Shown here: positions 10,947 through 21,316 of the stretch, piece by piece
Position numbering within the stretch: position 1 is the first letter of the stretch
Layout of the letters: each line of letters starts with the position of its first letter
Source of the DNA: Athripsodes cinereus
Lineage: Eukaryota; Arthropoda; Insecta; Trichoptera; Leptoceridae
Reading direction: 5' to 3'
Length of the DNA: 64,000 nt
NCBI GenBank assembly: GCA_947579605.1
Contig: OX388312.1
Coordinates: 28,109,313-28,173,312, forward strand
Position numbers and translations under genes: made by a program
Notes under the pieces: model-generated
Seen by the model: only the letters and a program-made list of their open reading frames with translations
Database searches by the model: none
Told to the model about the DNA's origin: nothing

Positions 10947-11374
10947 ACTAGCTGGCCCGGCGAACTTCGTACCGCCTAAGAATCAATGAACGATTTCATA
11001 CATACATCTTCTTCCCCTTGTCCTAGTTCGGTCGGGGGCCCATTGCCCCTAAGTATCTCCTCCAGAGATAACTGTCCACCGCTGCTTCCAGGACCTCTGG
11101 CCACTCCAAACCAAGCCTTTCAACACATGTTCGACACCTGCCCTATCTTCTGCCCTCTCCCACTGACTTTATGAATGATTAATATTATTAATCTCTTTAC
11201 AAACTCCCGTAAGAATGGCTGTACCGATTTGAATGATCTCTGATTTGTTGGATTCTTCTCCGCCCGGAATAAACTATAGGCTATTAAAACATCTTACAAA
11301 TTCACGGGAAGAAAAAATTTAATTGTCAAAGTGTTTCATCGAAGGTATAGTGTAAAAAAATATAATTCATTTGG

Positions 11375-11723
11375 AACTTTCGCAGTTTAGCGGCCCCACC
11401 CGTTGTCGAGTACTTTTTTCCATAGAAAAAGTAATATTTTCGAAACTTGAGGAAATTGTTGCCATAGGGTGAATTATTTTTTGGTCACCAAATTTTTGGA
11501 AAATTCTTTAATAGGAAAAAAAATTCGCAACTATGAAACTTGAGCGGCCCCACCCGTTGTCGAGTAATATGTACGGAATTTTAGGAAATTAATTTTTGAA
11601 ATGGATTTTTTTTGCCGGCAAATTAAAATAATTCTACATATGGCAACAATTTCCTCAAGTTTCAAAAATATTCTATGGAAAAAAGTACTCGACAACGGGT
11701 GGGGCCGCTAAACTGCGAAAGTT
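11375..11723. mobile_element. Foldback element nested in the 2.55-kb element
   Basis: Arms of about 85-90 nt start AACTTTCGCAGTTTAGCGGC and are inverted copies of each other with few differences (11375-11463 and 11638-11723). They carry the CCACCCGTTGTCGAGTA module also present in 2268-3100. No ORF. Confidence 0.6.
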
Positions 11724-11730
11724 ACATTAA

Positions 11731-11964
11731 TTTTTTTTTACATAGACAATTCACACACATCGAGCTAGTCCCAAACTTAGATGAATCTTGATTATGGGTA
11801 CTAACGCGACGATACACACATATACAATGCACTATACATACATAATATGTAACACCCAGACCCAGGACAATTTGAAAAAGGTCATTCTTCACTTTGCCCT
11901 GTCCGGGAATCGAACCCGGGACCTCGTGACTCAAAGGAAAGAGCTCCGCGCCACACCGGCCGAC
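11731..11964 (-). mobile_element. Family B tRNA-derived SINE
   Basis: On the minus strand it starts GTCGGCCGGTGTGGCGCGGA (box A region), has a box B GGTTCGATTCC, a ~150-nt body containing 'gtctgggtgttacat' and 'gggactagctcgatgtgtg', and ends at an A-rich tail. Related copies: 9119, 17345, 25275 and 50523. Confidence 0.75.
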
Positions 11965-12518
11965 ATGAACAATTTATGTTGAACAATTATACTTAACTCA
12001 GATTTGTTTATAAATTATCTGCAGTACGTAATATAATTATGTAGGTACTATTTTTTTTTCAGGTAGATTTTACCTATTCATTTAAAATTTATAAAAATTC
12101 TTTCCATGATTTTTTAAAAATTGAAATATCAGAACTACAGATGTTAAATTGTATGGATAACGATTCTAATTTGAGAATGTATAGAAAAATTATCATATAA
12201 ATAGGCCAATCTATAAAAAAAACTTCATTGTTGATTTTGTTTAATTCTCCATATTGCATTTTTTATTGAAATTAAAAATGTATGGCGTAAATAATTTTCT
12301 TCGTAATTTTTCTTCTCTGTCTGCAAATTTCACTACACAATCTTGCATCAGAACTACCTACATGAACACATTCTTATTTTCATCTTTAATAGCACAATTT
12401 TTGGTTCAATAATAATTTTCCATCTGCAAAAATAAAATACAATTTCAAATATAATCTGTGCACGTCCACATTTATGTGACAGAAGATCTATCGATACATA
12501 AATATTAGTCGAATAATT

Positions 12519-12932
12519 CGGTAGTTACATGGCAATAGGTTGTATCTCGCATTTTTTGCGTTTTCAAGTTTGTTCCATAAAATGCTCAAAATAGTGTAAT
12601 ATTTGATGTGGCAAAAGGATATGTCTCTTTATAGTCAGAATAAAGAGAGAAAAGACGTAACTTATTGACATGTAGAAAGATTGTTTTCATCAACATGGCA
12701 AAAAAACTCAAATATTTTTAAACTGCAAGAAATTATTTAGTGAATGTTACATACATCTTGTAGAAGAAATTATTAAGAGAATGTTACATCTATCTTGTAG
12801 AAATAATAATTACCTTGATTTTGATATATAATGCTCGAAATTTGGCTGAAATATCTCTTTTGCAAACTTTGTTTTTGCTCTCCTGTAAAATTATGTTTTA
12901 GTGAGATACAACCTATTGCCATGTAACTACCG
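12519..12932. mobile_element. MITE with 30-bp perfect terminal inverted repeats
   Basis: Both ends read CGGTAGTTACATGGCAATAG and ten further matching bases, in inverted orientation (12519-12548, 12903-12932). The 414-bp element contains a direct repeat around 'gaatgttacat.catcttgtag' (about 12741 and 12778). No coding capacity and the target duplication is unclear. Confidence 0.65.
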
Positions 12933-13591
12933 ATTTATAGTAAACAAATATTAGTACACATTTCGTTCATATTAGTTATAGTAATTTGGTTCTTAATATA
13001 GCAGAACCTACGGATTATTTTAGCACAATGCAACAGGCGACGTGGGGGCGCTAACAGCGCAATAACTCTCCATATTGTTTTTATTTTTGAAATTAAAAAT
13101 GTATGGCGTAAATAATTTTCTTCATATTTTTTCTTCCCGTGAATTTGTAAGATGTTTTAATAGCCTATAGTTTATTCCGGGCGGAGAAGAATCCAACAAA
13201 TCAGAGATCATTCAAATCGGTACAGCCATTCTTACGGGAGTTTGTAAAGAGATTAATAATATTAATCATTCATAAAGTCAGTGGGAGAGGGCAGAAGATA
13301 GGGCAGGTGTCGAACATGTGTTGAAAGGCTTGGTTTGGAGTGGCCAGAGGTCCTGGAAGCAGCGGTGGACAGTTATCTCTGGAGGAGATACTTAGGGGCA
13401 ATGGGCCCCCGACCGAACTAGGACAAGGGGAAGAAGATGTATGTATGAAATCGTTCATTGATTCTTAGGCGGTACGAAGTTCGCCGGGCCAGCTAGTATT
13501 AGATAAATATTCGAATACGATAAAAGGCAATAAGTCATTAGTTTGTTTACGCTATTACCTTGGTTGAACATTTCATTCTCATGAATATATT

Positions 13592-13830
13592 GAAATATAT
13601 TATCACTGTCACATCGCTTCCCTTGTGGGAAGACAGAAAAGATCAACCGCCATTTATTCGTATCCTTGAATACACTTTTCGCTCCCGTCACTGTCGTACA
13701 ATTTCTCATTCTTCCTCTCCTATTCAGTGTCTCAACACGTGTTCGTCCTGTCGGATTTGGTTTATAATATGTTGTTGCCAATTGATCATCGGACAGCCAC
13801 GTCTCCAAGCACTATTCTTCAAGCACCCAG
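13592..13830 (-). mobile_element. RTE-like LINE C-terminus (family 'KKIYLAERNG'), right part of a split copy
   Basis: The minus strand encodes a diverged equivalent of LNRRACMRNCMTVTEAK found in the intact copy at 45960-46612, here as LNRRGRMRNCTTVTGAK, then the 'KW' and 'SVFPQGK' end. The upstream continuation is found at 14640-14775, beyond an insertion. Confidence 0.6.
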
Positions 13831-14004
13831 AAATAAATAAATAATTTCAATAAATATTTTCTTTCTCTCTTGTTCATTGTGCAAAACACGTGTTAATTAT
13901 CATTTTATTTTCACTTATGGCATAGCATCCTACAAGGATGATTAGTTTTTAATTAATGAATTAGTTAATTATGTACTACAACCACTTTAATTTTTTAAAA
14001 ACAC

Positions 14005-14046
14005 TACCGGTTTCAACGCTCAGATGCGTCATTGACGAGTGTTATA
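14005..14046 (-). ncRNA. Hammerhead-like remnant in the Penelope-like 3' region
   Basis: On the minus strand, after the ORF, a short stem-loop (ACGC, loop ATCTGA, GCGT) is followed by TTGAAACCGGTAGTG. Hammerhead ribozymes, reported from Penelope-like retroelements, place CUGANGA, stem II and GAAA in this order. Here the CUGANGA box reads TCAATGA, so the core is broken. It is a candidate remnant only. Confidence 0.3.
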
Positions 14047-14087
14047 CTAAAACTAAATAAATACTAAAACTGTTGATGATTAATTAG

Positions 14088-14392
14088 TTAGGGAAGGGTG
14101 GGGGCGTTAGAGTGGGAAAGAGATGGAGAGTTTTTATTTATAGGAAACATTGTTAGTAAGGGTGACTTGTATGGCGCTAACATTTTATTTACAATATTTT
14201 GTTTTAAATTTTTGTTAATTTCTACTGTTTCTAAAGCCGACAATTTAAAATATTCTTTAATGTTAGTATGTTTGAAAGTACTATTGTCCCAATGAAAACT
14301 ATGATCCTGTTCAATTAGATGATTAGCAAACTCAGAAAAGTTACTGTTACTTAAGCAAAGTTCATGTTCCCGGATTCGAGTCTTAAAATTCC
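14088..14392 (-). pseudogene. Penelope-like ORF remnant, C-terminal GIY-YIG-like region
   Basis: About 100 codons without a stop in an AT-rich context, in the order RIREHE, 'NHLIEQDHSFHWD', 'ETVEINKN', ending in a Ser/Pro-rich tail and a stop. In Penelope-like elements this part follows the reverse transcriptase and forms the end of the GIY-YIG nuclease. The conserved GIY and YIG strands are upstream of what survives, so the fragment cannot be active. Confidence 0.55.
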
Positions 14393-14639
14393 GTCTTTAG
14401 AAACCGGTAGTGTTTTTAAAAAATTAAAGTGGTTGTAGTACATAATTAACTAATTCATTAATTAAAAATGTTTCGTGATTACCACATAGTTAGTGCCAAC
14501 AAAATCAAACAGGAAGATTAGTGCCTAAAACTGTCTCTAAATGTTATTAAATAGTCAGGGAGCAGATAGTTATTAGAGAATAATAAAATTTGCCTTTATC
14601 GATTTGAGAAGGGACACGTGTTACATAATTATTTTTAGG

Positions 14640-14775
14640 TCTATGTGTGAAGCTTCAACTTCGGATACCTTTTCTCTCATTCATATACCTATCTTTTTTG
14701 TGACTCTGTCGTCTTTCATTCTTTTCACGTGCTCAAGTCATCTGAGATTATTACCATTCATCTCGATTGATAATA
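14640..14775 (-). mobile_element. RTE-like LINE fragment, left part of a split copy
   Basis: 'gtgactctgtcgtctttcat', then 'ttttcacgtgctcaagtcat', aligns with the block encoding RWFGHVERMNEDRMTKKIY in the copies at 29746 and 45960. With 13592-13830 it forms one old LINE interrupted by about 0.8 kb. Confidence 0.55.
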
Positions 14776-15193
14776 TACAAACTTTATTCTAGAGAATAAT
14801 AAATTCATTGAAGGAAATCACAAAGGTCTGGGGAGTATCACTTATTCACCGAGAATAGTACACCAAACAAATTATTTTAATAACTAATAATATATTTATT
14901 TAGAATTCAAATCATAATAGATATTATGACTATTGTTTTGATTTACAGCCGGTAAATAATAATATTAATAAAACAATTTCTATAATTTATTGAATGGTCT
15001 TACCCTAATTTGAAAATGATTTCTGTCGGTCTCATTTCAATATTTACGCCATCGTCCTCTATGAAGTGGTTAAAGTTATGCACTATAATTTTATTTATAG
15101 GAATATTAAGCTCTTAAACTATTTGGGAAATATTCCTATTTACCCATTTATTATTGTTTCTGCAGGGTCGTTCGTATATCTATAGGTCGTCGG
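14776..15193. other. Unassigned AT-rich stretch
   Basis: No gene or repeat recognised. Confidence 0.4.
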
Positions 15194-15879
15194 TATTTTG
15201 TAGAATTTGTTCGCTTACAAACGGCAAATTTTTACAAAATGCCGTAGCATGTTTAGGTAATTTGTAGTCTCGTTTATTGCCGCCTTATAGCTTTGTAAAT
15301 CAATGTCGTCATTTGGTAGAAACCGTTAATAAACAAATTACATACATATTGCCTAGGAAAATTGCCAAAAACTTGTTCTATTTTTAAAAATCTCGTGACA
15401 TTGCAAACACAATTGATGAACACAGCTGCTGGGTAAATAATTCTTATTATATTTTAATAAAAATTTTGTCATTCGTAATGGAATGTTTTAGTATTAGGTA
15501 TTTTTTTTACGAAAATTTGTGCACAAACTGTTTAAAGTGACACCCATAAGCATTAATTTATGTAAAGAAACATAAATGGTTTAAGTTTTAATTCTTTTAA
15601 TAATATGTATTGTCAAATAAGCCATTTTCTTTACATTAATTAATAAAGTAATTTACAAAATAAATATCTAGGTACTTAATCAATGCATATTAAGCATTGT
15701 TCTATAGCAAGAAAAATTTTGGTGTCAAAGTGTCAGATTTTGTCAAAAAGTGTCCACATTTACGGTCATTAGGCTCTCACATTTTTCGTTGTAATTTGGC
15801 ATATGTTATACAAGACTAGTTTCTACAATTTGCCTGAATATGTTACGGCGTTTTGTAAAATGACAGATTCTACAAAATT
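15194..15879. mobile_element. Old MITE-like inverted-repeat element
   Basis: The left arm from TATTTTGTAGAAT (15194-15267) is mirrored imperfectly by 15823-15879 (reverse complement ATTTTGTAGAATCTGT...GCCGTAACAT). Many mismatches and indels suggest age. No ORF and no clear target duplication. Confidence 0.45.
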
Positions 15880-16438
15880 TGGACGTAGGTATACATAGTT
15901 GGTTTTACCTACCCTTCCAAAAAGGGTACAATTTATGTGTTCTGTACTACTTTTCAGTGAGTAATTTCTAAGCGAGGGTGTTACAATGAGGGTTTTTAGT
16001 TAAGTTTTCATGGGAATTTGGTAAAGTTATGGTTTAATGTTATCACCATTGAATCAGAAACCTACATTTTGCGTTTTTTCCCTTTGTAAATGTTATCATA
16101 GTTTAATTTGTTCGGCTAAATAAAATATGTACCTACGCCATTTTCCTATGTTATGAGTATTTATTACTTCTTGTATTAAATTGTTTTTTGTTGTTGCTTA
16201 AAATACAAATTAATCAAATTAACTTTTTTAAGACATTTAACCTATGCCATCCTTATCTACTTTTCTGAACGAAGAGGTTGACCTGAATGATCATTTCGTG
16301 CAGTTAATCTTTTGATTACCCCGGTTGTACGAAATGTCGTGATGATATAAGATAGATTAAAAAAAATATTTATCGCTCAAAGCACAAGCTCTTAACAGTT
16401 TTCCTATCTATTTTCTATCTATCTATATATTTTTTGTA
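15880..16438. other. Unassigned AT-rich stretch
   Basis: No gene or repeat recognised. Confidence 0.4.
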
Positions 16439-16595
16439 CAAAAAAATAAGACATCCAGAATGGATGGGATATTTCATCGCTGAATTGAAATGTTAAATGT
16501 CTTAAACATAGTTTAGGATCTACCTTTTACATAACATCCGAAAAATTACAGGGAAAAGTGGAAAATCTATTTTTAGTCATTAATATACTGAATTT
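16439..16595 (-). repeat. Family C repeat, 5' half
   Basis: 'aagacatccagaatggatgg', 'catcgctgaattgaaatg' and diverged 'ccttttacataacatccgaaa' follow the family C order in reverse. It faces a plus copy at 16607. Confidence 0.6.
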
Positions 16596-16606
16596 ATACT
16601 ATACAT

Positions 16607-16868
16607 TCCGTGGAGCATCTGGCGAGAAATTTGTCTCCCACTCTTTTCCGTAAGTTTTTGAGTGTTCTGTAAAAGGCAGATGTTCGAGAAAAGACATTTT
16701 ACATCTTAAATTCAGCGATAAGATATGCCACCCATCTTCAATGTCTACATATATATTTTGTTGGTACCTATAGAGAGGACCGCTTACACCTTTATTACAT
16801 GCAGCTGTTCTGCTGGCTACACTATTTGTGGGATATGCCGTGATGGTGTAGTAGTAATAGTAATCTCA
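16607..16868 (+). mobile_element. Family C SINE-like repeat, full length
   Basis: Begins CCGTGGAGCATCTGGCGAGA, passes 'tctcccactcttttccgtaa', 'gttcgagaaaagacatttta', 'gatatgccacccatct', 'gcagctgttctgctggct', and ends GATATGCCGTGATGGTGTAG in a TAG/TAA-type tail. The head has box-like motifs (GGCGAGAAATTTG and GTTCGAGA), so a tRNA-derived SINE is possible but not shown. Confidence 0.8.
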
Positions 16869-17344
16869 TAAATCGTATTCATAAATCGTTTCTAGTGAAA
16901 TTGTTTTTTGATCGCTTTTATGTTGGATAACCTGGTATAAAATTAATCATTGTATAAGAGCAATCTTCTTCAGATGAAGTGAAATTATCGCGCTATGATT
17001 CGTTCACACCAATTATTTTGTAAAATTCTTGCAGAAAAAAATTCCATTTACTCACATTTTTAATGTACAGTCATTGATCAGCCATAAATTATTCGCACGG
17101 TTGGTTAGTATGACTTTTTTATTTATTCTGCATCAGCCAGCACCGGAAGTAAAGATGAAGAAAATAAATATAAAAAAATGAACAATCACAATTATTATTG
17201 ACTACTTTAGTTACTTTCTGTGAAAATGACGTATAAGTACATTCATCTTATCTGATTATTTGTTACATTACAGTAGCAATTGTAGGTATTTAAGGTTTTA
17301 TATCTAAAACCTAAATAAACAGAAATTAAAATGAAATACGATAA
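16869..17344. other. Unassigned AT-rich stretch
   Basis: No gene or repeat recognised. Confidence 0.4.
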
Positions 17345-17513
17345 TTTTTTTTTTTTAAAACACGTAGGTAACACATAACACGTATAGACAATTCACACAG
17401 ACCGAGCTAGTCCCAAATTAAGATATGAATCTTGTATTATGGGTACCAACACGGCGATACACATATACAATGCACTAAACACAAATAGGTACATGTAACA
17501 CCCAGACCCTGGT
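17345..17513 (-). mobile_element. Family B SINE, truncated (tRNA-like head missing)
   Basis: Body and tail of the family B SINE ('tagacaattcacacag', 'gagctagtcccaaatta', 'taacacccagaccctgg'). The part carrying boxes A and B is absent; family D sequence follows at once. Confidence 0.7.
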
Positions 17514-17514
17514 T

Positions 17515-17700
17515 GGTATTTTATTTCCACTGGTACTTTATTAATTCCGAGTCAACTTAAGTTTAAGCTTTACATTTATCTGACGATGAGAGCGGAAACT
17601 CTCGAAAGCTGACTAGCAAATTAATAAAGTCACATTGGAACTATTTAATATCGTGTTTAATTTTTATTTCTTATTATAATAAACTTCCACCAAGAACCGT
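17515..17700 (+). repeat. Family D repeat with hammerhead-like core at a palindrome apex
   Basis: The left arm 'ttccactggtactttattaa' is mirrored by 'ttaataaagtcacattggaa' on the right. Between them lies CTGACGA, a stem GAGAG...CTCTC, then GAAA (17580-17607). The right side continues to TTCCACCAAGAACCGTCGA, an end shared with 25735-25865, 47877 and 60853. The origin is not known; a Penelope-like terminal repeat is one possibility. Confidence 0.5.
17580..17607 (+). ncRNA. Hammerhead-ribozyme-like core
   Basis: CTGACGA, one extra T, a 5-bp stem GAGAG/CTCTC with loop CGGAAA, and GAAA match the CUGANGA-stem II-GAAA core of hammerhead ribozymes. The flanking arms could form helix III, with a possible UH site after AGTCAAC. 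Helix I is weak and the extra base after CUGANGA is non-canonical, so activity is doubtful. Confidence 0.35.
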
Positions 17701-18720
17701 CGATCTATAAGTCTAAATTTAATGAATAAAAGTTAGTGTCCGTACGTATTCATACAAATTCAAACTGTTTAACCGATTTCGTCCAATCTTAGTACTCTTA
17801 TAAAAAACTGAATGATGAAGCAGAGAAATATTCAAATGTTCGCCTGGGAATCTAAGTAAATGGAATCTGTTATATTTTTTGTACAATTCGTCAGAATTTT
17901 ACAAAGCAATTGACGTGAACGAATTAGCAGTGAAGTAAACCATAAGATGACATTGTTTATAACTTGGTATTGCGATGGTCAAAAGTGTTTCCAGGTCCAG
18001 TTTTCTATTCAAATTATGAATAAATAATTCAGGTGGTCGCTTAACCGATAGCAAGTTGTCAGATATTCAATCGTAAAATCCGGTGTTCAAATACCACTTC
18101 CAACGTACTTCCCTTTTACGACACCTAGATTAGACTGTTTTCTTAGATTTTGAAGATTTCATTCACATTTTTTACATTAAGGGTTTACCACTACTTTCCC
18201 TTGGATGTTTTAAGAACTGAACTCGTATGTCATTCAAAGTCAACGAAACATTTTTTTTCCAAAGGAAGAGCTCAGGGTTTGCCTCAAGAGGCCCCCCCTA
18301 ATAAACAACAGGTTTGAAATTAAAAAAAAATCTCTTATAATACAAGGAATGATGTTATTGTTTTGGCACAAGATTGCTCAGAAATGAAAAGGTTCATTTC
18401 GATATATCTTGGAATGTATGAATAAAACGTATACCTATATTTTCAAACGTCTATGTACGGTGTATATCGCCTTAATGGTTTTTTAATATAGCAATTCTTT
18501 ATTTTCTACAATGGTCCATTTTTAGATTTACAGTTATGTTAAGTAATTTTGCTATATCTAGATTAGAACACTTATGGTCATTGTATTCTTCGCTGGACTG
18601 GGCACTATTTATTCTATAATCTGTAGAATCATGTTAATACGGTATACCAATGTCAAAACATTTCAATTTTGTAAAAATCAGGTTAGTTCTACATGTTTTT
18701 ATATTTTTTGCTTTTATATA
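17701..18720. other. Unassigned AT-rich stretch
   Basis: No gene or repeat recognised over about 1 kb. Confidence 0.4.
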
Positions 18721-18985
18721 ATGAGTTACAATCCACTGGATTGGTCTGCAACGAGTTTTGACTTTCTTCTCCATTCCTCCCTATTTTCAGCCAGTCTCTT
18801 CAGCTCTACGTATGTGCCACAGTTCATGTCCCTCTTCAGTTGGTCCATATAAGCGTCTCTCGGTCGGCCTCTGCCATTTGTGCCTTCGGTCCTACCCTCT
18901 GCGATTGCGATGAGCAGTCCTGGGTGCCTGATGTTGTGGCCAATCCAGTTTGCTCGTTGTTGGCTGATTCTTTTGAGGAGTTGAC
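18721..18985 (-). mobile_element. RTE-like LINE 3' end (family 'GRPRDVYMDQLK')
   Basis: Begins at the shared ATGAGTTACAATCCA end. The minus strand encodes versions of HNIRHPGLLIAI, GRGRPRD.YMDQLK, LKRLAEN and WRRK, with frameshifts. Copies at 41933 and 52923 start at the same base, as expected of 3'-anchored, 5'-truncated LINE copies. Confidence 0.7.
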
Positions 18986-18994
18986 TTTTTCCGA

Positions 18995-19090
18995 CCTGCT
19001 TTTATATTTAGTAATATATACTTCCGCAGAGACTTTGTCGATCGGGAGCCGGCTTTTGGGAGCTTCCGTTCTCATCATCAGGCTAACGTT
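18995..19090 (-). repeat. Family D fragment with degraded hammerhead-like core
   Basis: On the minus strand: CCTGATGATGAGAACGGAAG, then CTCCCAAAAGCCGGCTCCC. It is the same order as 60979-61017, but GAAA is replaced by AAAA and stem II is mismatched. Confidence 0.5.
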
Positions 19091-19127
19091 AGGTGAATAA
19101 ATAACATTGTTTAATAACATAAACAAC

Positions 19128-19245
19128 CACGTTTAGAACCAAGTTGAAAACACTACTGTTCGGGAGAAGTCACGGCGCCCTTGAGATGGTCACGGATCAT
19201 TAAACGGCGCCACATATAAATAGTCCGATTATTATTATTATTGTA
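19128..19245 (+). mobile_element. CR1/Jockey-like LINE C-terminus and 3' UTR fragment
   Basis: Encodes FRTKLKTLLF and a short tail to a stop, then 'cattaaacggcgcc', matching the 3' end of the copy at 7061-7310. Confidence 0.6.
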
Positions 19246-19569
19246 TTACAATTTGTTATAAAAAATATTATATACATAATAATTGAACATGGAGATCTAC
19301 CAAGTACCGTTACATTGACTGGATAAATAATATAGATTTAAATATAGTATTTGGATTCATAGTTTAAAGAGCAGAGGGCGAGTTTTTCACAATAAAAGCG
19401 ATTTCTTTTAACTGAACTAATCTACGATCAAGAACATGTCACAGTTTCTAGGTTCTTTTCAAATATTTTATCTCGTTTAACCTAGTTTTTTGATAAATCC
19501 AAATTCTTTTTGTATTATTTATTTCTAGAATTAATACATGGAGTTGCACTGTTTAGATATTCTGATGCT
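19246..19569. other. Unassigned AT-rich stretch
   Basis: No gene or repeat recognised. Confidence 0.4.
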
Positions 19570-19705
19570 TAATCATATTTGCAAACTATTCTTCTTCTTA
19601 AAGTGCCATGTCATGTCCCCCCGACGTCGGCTATCACCCTTATGTAGGCTTCTCTGTTCTGTGCTAGCCGGAACAGCTCTTCCACCCTCTGGATTTCGGT
19701 CCATC
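19570..19705 (-). mobile_element. RTE-like LINE 3' end with GAA-type tail
   Basis: The minus strand encodes RVEELFRLAQNREAYIRVIA, then DVGGT and a stop, then 'catggcactttaagaagaag'. This is a familiar 3' end of insect RTE-like LINEs; it is cut off upstream. Confidence 0.6.
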
Positions 19706-20846
19706 AAATGATGATGAATACAATAATATAGTTTAACTTATCCACTTTTAATTTCATTGTTTTTTGACCTTACTTCGGTGGTAACATATGGGCGTGACTA
19801 TATTATTTTGTACTGAGGTGTTTATTTCTTTTAAAGTTACATCAGTAACTAAAAACAACCAAAACCTATATTTTTTTATTTATTTATTTTATTTTATTTT
19901 AATAGATACAACAGCTTTAACAATGAATAATACAACAATATACATTTAATAATTTACATCGCCAATTAAAGTCGTATCTAAACTATGAACAATTTGATAC
20001 AAAGCACAATATATAAAAATAAATATAGAAAGAAGAAGAGGAAAGAAGAGAGAAGGCTAATCTTCGCTTTAAATTAATCATGTGTTAATAGAATTTCACA
20101 ATATTTTTTGCTTTTTCATATTTTTGTAATTGGAACTGTATGCGTTTAAAAATGATTAACGGCCGATTCTATAATAAATAAAAATGAAAAATTCTATTTG
20201 AATTTTCGCGGAAAAAACTTCTAGCAGTAACTCAAAGTAACTAGTAGTACTTTGACATATTTTCAAGCTTTAAAGAAAAGGGACAATCTTTATGGAGATG
20301 GCATTACGAGGTTATTTTTTTATTGTTGTTCTGTAACAGAATGATATTTTCAAAAAATTATCTATTTAGGATTAGGACTGTTTATTAATTTTGTCGAAAC
20401 ATATTGTACCGATTATTTTGCATTCAAATAATGTCAAGATACACTTTATCAAGGATGAGGTGAGAGTTCATAAGTAAAGAAATCTAAAATGACATAAATC
20501 TTTAGCACATAACTAACAACATTATGAGAAAATATTAAAAATTCATCAGATAAATAAACATACATACACACACACACACAAAATGACTTATATGTTTTGA
20601 GATTATTGAATAAACGAATACATTCTATTCATTGTATCTTTGGTCATGTTTGATCTGATTTTCTGCTATTGTATAAATTTACTTTGTCAATTCTTGTCAT
20701 TGTTAGTTCATTCACTTTCAACTTATGTTAGGTAGTATATATTGCTTTTTATTAAATTAGTTGTCGTTTATTTTCTAAAACACCGTATTAATTATTATGT
20801 AAAAAAAATACGGATGGTTTAATTTTTACTTATTTTTAATATAATT
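19706..20846. other. Unassigned AT-rich stretch
   Basis: Contains a short (CA)n run at about 20565-20580. No gene recognised. Confidence 0.4.
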
Positions 20847-20959
20847 GAGTGACCTGGTTTCGTCTTATAAAATCATTGTCAAACTTCGTCAAACAATCGT
20901 AAAATATTGTACAATTACGGAATTTGACAATGACTTTGAAAGTCGAAAACAGGTCACTC
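20847..20959. mobile_element. Small palindromic MITE
   Basis: GAGTGACCTGGTTTCG at the left is mirrored by CGAAAACAGGTCACTC at the right, and the match continues inward ('atcattgtcaaa'/'tttgacaatgac'). At 113 bp almost the whole element can fold as one hairpin. Confidence 0.6.
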
Positions 20960-21135
20960 AGTTATTAAAAACGAGGGAAACAAAATCAATATCTGTTTTT
21001 CTTTACATTTAATTAACTATTTTGCAGTGAGCCCGTTTCAGACAATCGGTTTGAACTGATAGTTAGAATTATATAATTTTACTGTTCATGTTACCAATGA
21101 TATTAAAAATACATAAAAAAATAAGTACTTTTAAC

Positions 21136-21316
21136 CCGTGGAGTCATGGATAAAAATAGATCTCCCACTCTTTTCTACAAGTTTTCAAGTGTTCTGTCAA
21201 AGGTAAGTCTTATTTTTTTTGGTGGCATGGAGAGGACAGCGCACATGTTTATTATTGTATGCGGTTGGTCTGCTGGCTACCCCACTTGTGAGATATGTCT
21301 TGTAGTAGGTATTAAA
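21136..21316 (+). repeat. Family C repeat with internal deletion
   Basis: The head CCGTGGAGTCATGGATAAA, 'tctcccactcttttctacaa' and the 3' end 'tggtctgctggctaccccac' are present; the middle is deleted. Confidence 0.7.

Larger units (their letters stand above)
10947..13497. mobile_element. 2.55-kb DNA element with 371-bp terminal inverted repeats
   Basis: The left arm (10947-11317) and right arm (13127-13497) are each 371 nt and identical wherever I compared them, including the 62-codon frame they share in opposite orientation. The ends begin ACTAGCTGGCCCGGCGAAC. Between the arms there is no transposase. The interior holds a foldback (11375-11723), a family B SINE (11731-11964), a MITE (12519-12932) and a ~70-bp direct repeat (12247-12315, 13067-13136). 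No clear target duplication is seen. The ACTAGCTGRCCCGGC-type end also occurs at 56835-56850. Superfamily is not assigned. Confidence 0.75.
13946..14468 (-). mobile_element. Short Penelope-like element with 69-bp inverted repeats
   Basis: Perfect 69-nt inverted arms (13946-14014 and 14400-14468) enclose a minus-strand open frame ending at a stop at 14088-14090. The frame reads RNFKTRIREHELC, then FANHLIEQDHSF and ALETVEINKN, which resembles the C-terminal GIY-YIG endonuclease part of Penelope-like retroelements. It opens right after the arm, so the reverse transcriptase is absent. The element splits an older LINE copy (13592-13830, 14640-14775). Inverted terminal structures are known for Penelope-like elements; the class call is by motif. 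Confidence 0.6.

Noticed and set aside
10986..11174. Identical 62-codon open frames at 10986-11174 (plus) and 13270-13458 (minus)
   Set aside because: They are the two arms of the inverted repeat. Identity comes from the repeat, and the Ser/Pro/Leu-rich frame has no start, domain or partner that suggests a protein.
11895..11950. Functional tRNA gene suggested by GGTTCGATTCC-type boxes (also in the family A copies)
   Set aside because: The boxes are in SINE heads followed by a conserved non-tRNA body and A-tail, with multiple copies and no proper cloverleaf 3' end.
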